DNA of 64,000 nt from Usnea hakonensis (lineage: Eukaryota > Ascomycota > Lecanoromycetes > Lecanorales > Parmeliaceae). The DNA lies in contig BLJB01000039.1 in NCBI GenBank assembly GCA_013423325.1, positions 248,001 through 312,000 of the forward strand, read 5' to 3'. Of the stretch, positions 57,201-64,000 are shown piece by piece. The notes beneath the pieces were generated by a model. The model had not been told where the DNA came from. It was given only the letters and a program-made list of their open reading frames with translations, and searched no databases. Numbering within the stretch: position 1 is the first letter of the stretch; the number at the start of each line of letters is the position of its first letter. Both the position numbers and the translations under genes were made by a program.

Positions 57201-58622
57201 AGAGCTGGACGAGTCCAGAATGGAAATTACTATGCCCTATTTACCAAGGAACGCTACCAAACGCTGCGTGGGATCGGCTTGCCAGAACTTCTACGCATCG
57301 ACCTCCAAGAAACTTGTCTCAAGGTCAAGGCACAGGCTTTTAAAGCTCCAATCCGCGAATTTTTAGCTGACGCCATAGAACCCCCCGATCCGAAAGCCGT
57401 GGACTCATCCATCCGCAACCTCGAAGCCTTAGATGCCCTCACAGAGGACAGCGAGGCAATTACACCTCTCGGCCGTCTTCTGTCTTCCCTGCCTGTTCAC
57501 CCAAGCCTTGGTAAGATGATAGTGCTTGGCATTATCTTTCGCTGCCTCGATCCCATGGTCGTCCTCGGTGCCGCCTCCTCCGAACGCTCTCTCTTCCTCA
57601 ATCCACTCGATGTTCGCGATCAAGCTGCTAGAGCCAAACTCTCCTTCGTTGAAGGCAGTGGCTCCGACCACATCGCCCTCTTACACGCATTTCGAGACCT
57701 TCGCCGCACACGCGATGAGAAAGGCGATTACTGGATGAAAGACTTCGCTAGCCGCAATTTCCTCCATATTGGCGCTTTCAGGACCATCGATGCGACTGCT
57801 CGGCAAATCGAAGACATACTCGTTGAAGCTCGCCTCATTCCTAGAAGCACGCCATATTCCCGTCAGAAGTCCGAGTTCGGCGACTCCGCTCTTAACGAAA
57901 ACAGTCACCAAACTCCACTCATTAAATCCTTGGCTTTAGCAGGTTTCCACCCCAACCTTGCCCTCAACAATGGCGGTGTGAGCTTCCGAACCATTAGCGA
58001 AAAGACTTGCCTCGTGCATCCTTCGTCAGTCAACTCGCCAAGGGCAAAAACCGATGGTTTCAAAGCCGCGAGGAATACTTTGTATATGTACGGTGCGATG
58101 GCGCGCTCCAATGACGGCCGTACAACCTTCCTTCGCGATACAACACAAGTAACTCCTCTTATGGCTACTCTCTTCGGCGGCCGACTGAGGCGAAACGAGG
58201 AGCGGAGCAACATTGTCGAGTTGGACGGCTGGCTCCCTTTTTACATCACCTCCCCCGACCGTCGCACTGCAAAGACACTCATCGAGTTTCGAAAGGGTCT
58301 CGAAAGAGTCTTAGCAATTGCATTCCAAGAGCTAGGCAAGCTATCGTCGGCACCAAGCAGGAAATCTGGCGAGGGGACCTTACGCCAGCGCGAGACGTAT
58401 TTAGCAGATGAGGAAGTGAGGAAGATGTTTGCGACAGGCTTGGTGGATGTGCTTGTACGGGATGTCAAGGTTGATGAGAAAGTTGCGAATAGGGGCTGGG
58501 GAGGGGAGAAATCGAGGATGGCGAATGGGAGATCCCTGAGCCAGCGTATCATGCAAGGCGGGCGAGGAAAAGACAGAAACTCAGCTACGCCGGCCTTTTA
58601 TCGAGATTTGCTGAAGAAATAA
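54203..58622 (+). CDS. DEAH/RHA-family RNA helicase with mitochondrial presequence
   Basis: Three exons (54203-54217, 54278-54910, 54957-58622) give 1437 residues. Exon 1 codes only MIRAL and is joined by a 60 bp intron; the resulting start (MIRALVLRTRTLPSAP...) is arginine-rich, lacks acids and looks like a mitochondrial presequence ending near RSRYNST. A serine/lysine-rich linker follows, then a dsRBD-like region (TKKAAEDTAWLHM). The helicase core is complete: GATGSGKTT at about residues 563-571, TQPRRIAAISVAKRVA, DEVH near 667, MSATMDT, NIAETSITIPDVQYVVDTG, and QRAGRAGR. It ends with winged-helix/HA2 (LGRLLSSLPVHPSLGKMI) and an OB-fold region. The second intron (54911-54956) has a GC donor (AAG|GCAAGC) and a CTAAAT branch-like site. 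The layout resembles human DHX30, a mitochondrial dsRBD helicase; orthology is not shown. Confidence 0.9.
54911..54956 (+). other. GC-AG intron in the DEAH helicase gene
   Basis: The donor is GCAAGC after AAG, matching the classical GC-donor consensus, and the acceptor is GTGTAG. A TACTAAAT branch-point-like sequence lies 9-16 bases before the acceptor. There is no GT donor that keeps frame, and joining here makes TKKAAEDTAWLHM, the normal dsRBD end. Confidence 0.85.
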
Positions 58623-58939
58623 TTAAAGGCGAATGCTTTTTTTGCATGGAAGGGAAATCAGAGGGCGTCTAGCCTCTGCGAAGCATAAAGAGAGACATTT
58701 GATTCCATGCATGGCGCGCATATCTGATTGGCTGAATGTAGGATAGTTGGGGATATTGTTCTTTTACATATTCGATAGACGATTCTGACTGCCGCCGGTC
58801 TTTATTAGCTCTAGACTCCCGACTCCTTATACCACATATCCAGTATCAAAAGACCCTTTGCCACTTTTGAGCTTTTCCTCATAGTGACTACAAACGCTAG
58901 ACGCAATGAGTACAGGACAGCAGAAGGCGTGACGGTCTT
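58623..58939. other. Convergent 3' region
   Basis: About 320 bp between the helicase stop and the UbiB-type gene stop. Nothing recognised. Confidence 0.5.
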
Positions 58940-61115
58940 TCAGATATTCGGACTTAATTGATCGTACTTGACACACGACTCCACCTGGTCCGCAGAAGCC
59001 TGCAGGTACTTTCGTATCTCCAGACCCACCCATACCTTCAACATGGATGTGTCGCCCTCCCGCACGCTTTTGAGGAGAGAAGTGCCGCCGCCTTGGACAC
59101 CGAGTTGGCGGAGGATTGGAAGAGCACTGCAGAGCCGCGTGAGCACAGGTATGGAAAGATCGATAATGCATGAAGTAATCGAGCGACTTACCTTTTGAAC
59201 AGATCGAGATTAGGATCGAGATTTCTGCCGATGCCCTCGAGAAGGAGGATGCTGATGACGACGTTGACAAAGTCGCCTTCCATGCGCACATGATGGCCTC
59301 GAACCATGCTCAAGACTTCATTCAGGACGTCGCCGATCTTGATGTTGCCCAAGGCAAAGGTCCTGCTCTTGACGCCGAGCACGAGGTGCTGCATCTTGAG
59401 CGCGAAGACTTCCTGGTCGATGACGGCGTCCGGTTGCCGGCAGCGCTCCACCATCAAGTGGCCGGCGCGGTAGCCGTCGAATTCGGCGACGGCTTTGAAC
59501 AGATCGAGGAAGTTTTTGCGGTTCGTGTCGTTGAGGGCTGTGACGAGGCCGGTGTCGATGAAGATGAGTTGCGGACGGTAGCCTTCTTTGTCGATTTTGT
59601 CGAGCTCGGCGGTCCATTCTTCGGGGTGGTGGCGATGGGGGCGTAGCTGTTGGAGAACCTCTTCTGTGACATCTGTAGAGTGCGCTGGGGATTGTGATTG
59701 CTTGTGGCGGCCTAGCGACAGGTCTATTTGTTCGGGTTTGTAGAAGCGAACCATGATGTTGCCCGGGTGGAGATCTGCGTGGACGAAGTTGTCTATCAAA
59801 AGCATATGCAGGAAGGCATCGAGACCCTCGTCTGCTATTTCCTGCTGGAAAACACCACCGCCATCTTCGAGGAAGGCTGCAAGCGGTATCCCTTGGGCAA
59901 ATTCTTCTACTAAGACTTGACGAGTCGAGTGCTCCGAGTAGGGGAAGGGAAACCATGCTGTGGTCCGGTCTTTGAATTTCTTTCGAAACATGATCAGGTT
60001 CGCAGATTCGATGCGAAGATCAAGTTGCAGGCGCATCATCTCGCCAAATTGGGCTACCTCGTCAGGCAGTGAGAGCCATTCCATTGTTGGAATTGCATTT
60101 AGGATTGCAGCGAAGACACCCATGATTCGAAGATCTCGTCGCACCATTCGCTCAACTTTTGGATGGAGCACTTTGACTGCAACGTAGGAGGATGGCGTCC
60201 TTTGTGGCGTGTACTTCACCAACATATCTACATTTTTCTTCACCCTTTGACTCATGTTACGTTGCTGGGGTTCTAAATCGGTGTCACCGGGAGTCGTATA
60301 TTCTGGCTTCAGCTTCGCCTTGTAGACTTGTGCTATTGCTCCAACACCGAGAGGCTTCTCCTCGAATTCGTCAAAGATCTCCTCAAACGGCTGGCCGTCG
60401 AAGGCTCTGACTATTGACTGCTTGGTATATTTCAATGAGTGCGCCGGAGCGTTGGAATGGAGAGACGACATGGTTTTGCACATTTCTTGGGGAAAGATAT
60501 CTGATCTTGAAGCAGCCCATTGACCAAGCTAAACATGTAAAGATTAGCGCGGGAGTCCTGCTGTGCTTAGAATGAAAGGCACACCTTGATGAAAGCTGGA
60601 CCTGCCCGCTCCATTGACCGCACCAAGAAGGAGTACCACCAGAGCGTACCGGAACGCTCATTGTCTCGCTTCTTCTGCCTTGTACCCAACCAAATGAACG
60701 GCATAGTCCCTATAACAGGAACAAATATTATGACGAGATGCAGGAACCGGAAAGTTGTCGCTATTGGTTCAAGGATCAATGTGTCCACAAAAAGATATAT
60801 TTCCTTCCATATCCTCCTGAGACCGCGCATATCCTCTGGTATCTCCTTTGCTATCTCTGCTCTCGAGGCCTCCAGCATATGTTCTTCTGGTGTCTTGCCA
60901 TCTCCAGTGTCCTCCTCGCTCAATGCCACAAAAGCGGCAGGGGATAACAAGCTCCATACAAGTACCCTGCCTTTTGGCGGATTTGGCGGTCTGTGAAATC
61001 GGAACCTTGGTATAGGTATCGAGTAGTGCCTCTCATGGCGGGCAATAGATCTTATCAGGCGGCAGGGCTTTTGGCGAAGGCATTGGCGGCCAAGGGCGTA
61101 GGCCGTTCGCATCAT
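58940..61115 (-). CDS. cqd1-like: UbiB/ADCK-family mitochondrial protein (Cqd1/ADCK2-like)
   Basis: Three exons (60585-61115, 59192-60528, 58940-59126) give 684 residues. UbiB proteins are atypical kinases or ATPases of the mitochondrial inner membrane that affect coenzyme Q and lipid homeostasis. The N-terminus is an arginine-rich presequence (MMRTAYALGRQCLRQKPCRL...), and a hydrophobic span follows near FLHLVIIFVPVIGTMPFIW. The family-specific KxGQ motif spans the first splice site (K177-L-G-Q180). The ATP-site A-rich loop is in GVGAIAQVYKAKL, with VAVKVLHPKVERMVRRDL after it. Further on are VHADLHPGNIMVRF (catalytic-loop-like) and FIDTGLVTAL (DFG-equivalent). LGQWAASRSDIFPQEMC points to the Cqd1 (YPL109C)/ADCK2 branch. 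A long insert separates the catalytic loop from the metal-binding Asp. It is divergent from HCCS. Confidence 0.9.
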
Positions 61116-61385
61116 AGAATAGCAAACCGTCCTTCAAAAGTCATTGGGGCACCTCGAACGTCGCGGACTCCATGCTGTAAGAACATCAGAGGGTATGCAA
61201 CTTGGGTTGGTAGCAAAGCGGAGGTGGTTTTGCCCGCAAATTTCCGCAGTCCCGCCTCCAACCTTTTTCCCTCATCCTATATCACAGACATCCTACGACA
61301 CAGCACTGCCTAATTTCCAAGCAGCTCTGCAAGTATAATATTACAACGGCATCAAATTAGAATTGACCTCAAGAAAGCTATCAAG
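61116..61385. promoter_or_regulatory. Shared divergent promoter region, UbiB-type gene / HCCS
   Basis: About 270 bp between start codons of two genes for mitochondrial proteins. An ATTGG (CCAAT on the minus strand) occurs at about 61143; CCAAT boxes often serve respiratory genes, but this is only suggestive. Confidence 0.45.
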
Positions 61386-62418
61386 ATGGGGTGGTTTTGG
61401 GCAGACACTGTAACGCCCCCGAGACCGCTTGCGCCTCAGTTTCCACTCAATGATGCCGCTCCTCCAGTAAGCTATACCTACAAAAGGCTCCAAAGATCTT
61501 GGCTGACAGCTCAAGCCTGGATGTCCCATGCACAAAGCTACCTCAGACACTCATTTTCCTCCCAGAAACTCGTCACAGTCGCAAGCAGACGCTTCCTCAT
61601 GCCCTGTTGCCTCCCCCAATGCGCCTCTCTCGTCTTCAACCCCTCAGCCGTCAAGTATTTCCAAATTTAACACTTTGAACTATATGCCATCGAATATCTC
61701 TCAATCCCGTTCCGCCAATCAGAGCGTTGCTCTACCCACCTCCCGCACCACATCATCCATTCCTCGGGGCGATACAGATACGAATTGGGAGTATCCATCT
61801 CCGCAGCAAATGTTAAATGCTATGCTACGGAAAGGCTACGATGATACGCCGGAAGACGCTGTGGAAAGTATGGTGGCTGTACACAACTTCTTGAATGAGG
61901 GGGCTTGGGCGGAGATTGAAGGATGGGAAGCGAGGTTCAGTAAGGGGCTGGGCCACGGGTGGCAAGCTTGCAGCAGAGGGGAGGAGGGCTTTCAAGAGGC
62001 GCCTCAATGGAAGGAGGATAGGCCAAGACTGATGCGGTTTATGGGGAGACCGGGGGATCTGACGCCCAAGGCCAGAATGATACAAGTGCTAGGCAAGGTG
62101 TGGCCTTCGAGGTTTTCGTAAGTGTCGGTCTGATCAGGTCGTTCCTTTTGCTGACTAGGTCGATGTAGGAGCGAGCTACCGTTCGATCGTCATGACTGGT
62201 ACGTACAAAGAATGAGCCCGGAAGGCCAGACGAGGGAGGTCAGATATGTGATTGATTACTACTCTGGGCCACCTGAGCCGACAGGAGAGCCAGTGTTCTT
62301 CCTGGACGTAAGACCGGCAGTGGATGGACCCACTGCGGCGGCTGAGCGTCTGCTCAGGTGGAGCGGGGATGTTTGGTATAGGGCGAGTGGTGCGAAGATA
62401 AGAGAACATACGGTATGA
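61386..62418 (+). CDS. cyc3-like: Holocytochrome c synthase (cytochrome c heme lyase)
   Basis: Three exons (61386-61466, 61510-62117, 62169-62418) give 312 residues. HCCS attaches heme to apocytochrome c (or c1) in the mitochondrial intermembrane space. Landmarks are MGWFWADT, the CP heme-regulatory motif CPMH at residues 32-35, a second CPVA shortly after, NWEYPSPQQMLNAMLRKGYD, MVAVHNFLNEGAWAEIEGWE, RMIQVLGKVWPSRFS-type text, PFDRHDWYVQR, REVRYVIDYYSGPP and FFLDVRPAVD. The His in the MVAVHNFLNEG block is the family's axial heme ligand. The first intron is only 43 bp. Both CP motifs are retained. Whether it serves cytochrome c, c1 or both cannot be decided here. Confidence 0.95.
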
Positions 62419-64000
62419 GAGATTGAGACTGAAAGGCTTCAGTTTCAAGTCAATGGCTCAGGGTGTTTGTGCTGATCCATGGTGTTTGATAAGCACTACC
62501 GTCTGCACTGTATGTATAGTCTCAGCGCTTCTCTACTCTAACTAATCGGGCCCACAATGTAATTGACTAAGGTCATGTCAGAATCCTCGTTCCCTCGCTG
62601 CTGTTCGATTCTGGGATTGTCAGATATACACTCATGCTGTCCGGAAGTAAAATCCTGGATAGAGCGAGTACACCGATAATCATTTCCATCTAGCTGGATG
62701 ACTTTCGGCTGTTGGCATCCTTGCATTATCAAATGTTTCAGATCAGGGAGGCAGCCCTTTTCTTTAACACGTCCCTTTCGGTATTAGTGGCTTGGCATAG
62801 GCCTATATCATTGGGCCATGCACTTCTCCCTACCTTACAGTCCAAGGACAACTACCTTTCGGAACGGTATCAAAATTAAAAGATATGCTCTTTAGTCGAA
62901 GCCAAGTCCTCTTTATATTTTAGTATTAATCGCGACGAGCTGGTAGCTCGTCGTGACACAGACTCTTTTCACCTCGATCAGCAGAATAACGTATTCTACG
63001 AACCGAACTCAAGCTTAACGACCTCTATAAGACCTAAGCCTATTTATATTGTTAGGAGTTTAGGAAAGGTCTTATTAGTCGTCTATTTTATGGCCTTCCT
63101 AGTCTTCATATTCTTGTACGATCTATCCCACTCACGTCTAGCCTCTTAAGGTATCTTCTTAAGCGTCTAATTTCCTATAGTAAGTAGACTTATTGTCGTT
63201 GTCTATTAATTTTCTAGTAAACTAAATGCCTACTTCGTCTTTACCTCCCGGACCTTTTGGTAAACCCTCCTGCCATCATTTTCGTCACTTCAGTCTTTGG
63301 ATTCTTGACCTTGGTATTCGTGCTCCATGGGATTCGCTTAGCCGACAAATTCCAAGACCAGATCCTGGCCTTCGGTGTCATCTGCGGGTCTATCCTGTGT
63401 GGATTCTTGTCCCTACAAGAAGCTGTGTCGGCATTCAAGATCATGCCCGGAACTATTACAGCAACCTTGGCAATCAGTCTGATGTTTCATCTGTTTCTTG
63501 ATTGGTGGTCCAATGCCTAGATTGGATACCCTACTCAAAGGAGGCGTGGAGAGGCATATCGGGAAGGGCGGAAGATCTCGAATCGGTCATCCATGCTCTC
63601 CAGTAGACACTGCTGCATTGATGTCAGGAATAGAGGACTATGACACTAAGACTCTTAGCTACAGATATCTAGAGCTGCTCTCCGAGAACCATCCTTATAC
63701 TCTGAATTCCTCTGTTAGTCCCCATGTCGAATTGTGTTGTGTTGCATGAAGAGAGACTTTGATATCCGGTTGGGTCTGCTGAATCGTGCACCTGCCATAC
63801 GATGGGATCTATATGGCGCTTTACTTACATCAAGCTTCTCATCATTCATTCCCAAAAGGCTAGCTCTTTCGAAAGTTCACCATATCCAAAGTTTCCGGGA
63901 CTTTTGTAGCAACTACCAGGTTTTTTGGCGACGCTCATACCCCCTTATACAATTTTCACCCTCAATGCATGACTTTTGCTAGATTCTCATCCTTATCGCT
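62419..64000. other. Gene-poor right end with an AT-rich, RIP-like tract
   Basis: After the HCCS 3' UTR no gene is supported. From about 62860 to 63230 the sequence becomes AT-rich with many TA dinucleotides and stops in all frames, as in RIP-mutated repeats. A frame at 63257-63520 (alternative start codon) encodes three hydrophobic segments (FVTSVFGFLTLVFVLHGI, ILAFGVICGSILCGFL, ITATLAISLMFHLFLDWW) and could be a small membrane protein or a remnant. Its origin is unclear. Confidence 0.45.
62933..62953. repeat. Perfect 9-bp hairpin with a 3-base loop
   Basis: CGACGAGCT, loop GGT, AGCTCGTCG. It sits inside the AT-rich tract; possibly a remnant of an element end or a chance palindrome. Confidence 0.6.

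Noticed and set aside
59318..59956. 212-codon minus-strand frame rich in Arg/Pro
   Set aside because: It lies inside the UbiB-type gene in another frame; shadow of the real gene.

Overview
This is nuclear DNA of a filamentous ascomycete (Pezizomycotina; a Leotiomycetes-like fungus is my guess, not proven). The reasons are intron-rich genes with mostly 43-80 bp introns, gene families such as an Ayg1-type hydrolase, a fungal amino-acid permease, an ascomycete multicopper oxidase and a homeobox factor, and genes on both strands without operons. Exon chains were rebuilt by hand from splice sites and reading phase. For every gene given with an exon list, the summed exon lengths are divisible by three and the junctions stay in frame.

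Layout. 0-3 kb: a frame-disrupted membrane-protein gene and a short orphan gene. 3.2-10.2 kb: head-to-head pair of Aquarius/Cwf11 (minus) and THOC1/Hpr1 (plus), both mRNA-processing factors tied to R-loop control. 10.2-15.5 kb: a 3.3 kb gene-free stretch followed by a homeobox transcription factor. 16-21 kb: decayed orphan and retroelement-like coding remnants. 22-29.6 kb: accessory block with a secreted SnoaL-like protein, a laccase-type multicopper oxidase and an Ayg1-family hydrolase, mixed with low-complexity DNA that holds two tiny N gaps. 31.4-37.3 kb: CCCH zinc-finger protein, Sam50 and Ubc6. 37.3-42.8 kb: repeats, an orphan gene and an 11-exon amino-acid permease. 43.2-46.4 kb: a large orphan gene whose 3' third is out of frame. 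46.8-52.9 kb: Ufd1-zinc-finger protein, Yip1 and an NTF2-like protein. 54.2-62.4 kb: three genes for mitochondrial proteins (a DEAH/RHA helicase with a presequence, a UbiB/Cqd1-type kinase-like protein, holocytochrome c synthase). 62.4-64 kb: an AT-rich tract and no clear gene.

Functional themes are nuclear mRNA processing, mitochondrial biogenesis (Sam50, helicase, UbiB protein, cytochrome c heme lyase), ER/Golgi and ubiquitin function (Ubc6, Ufd1-like, Yip1), and a possible pigment or polyketide-tailoring pair (Ayg1-like hydrolase plus multicopper oxidase) with no polyketide synthase in view. Two introns appear to use GC-AG borders. I found no tRNA, rRNA, CRISPR array or intact transposon.
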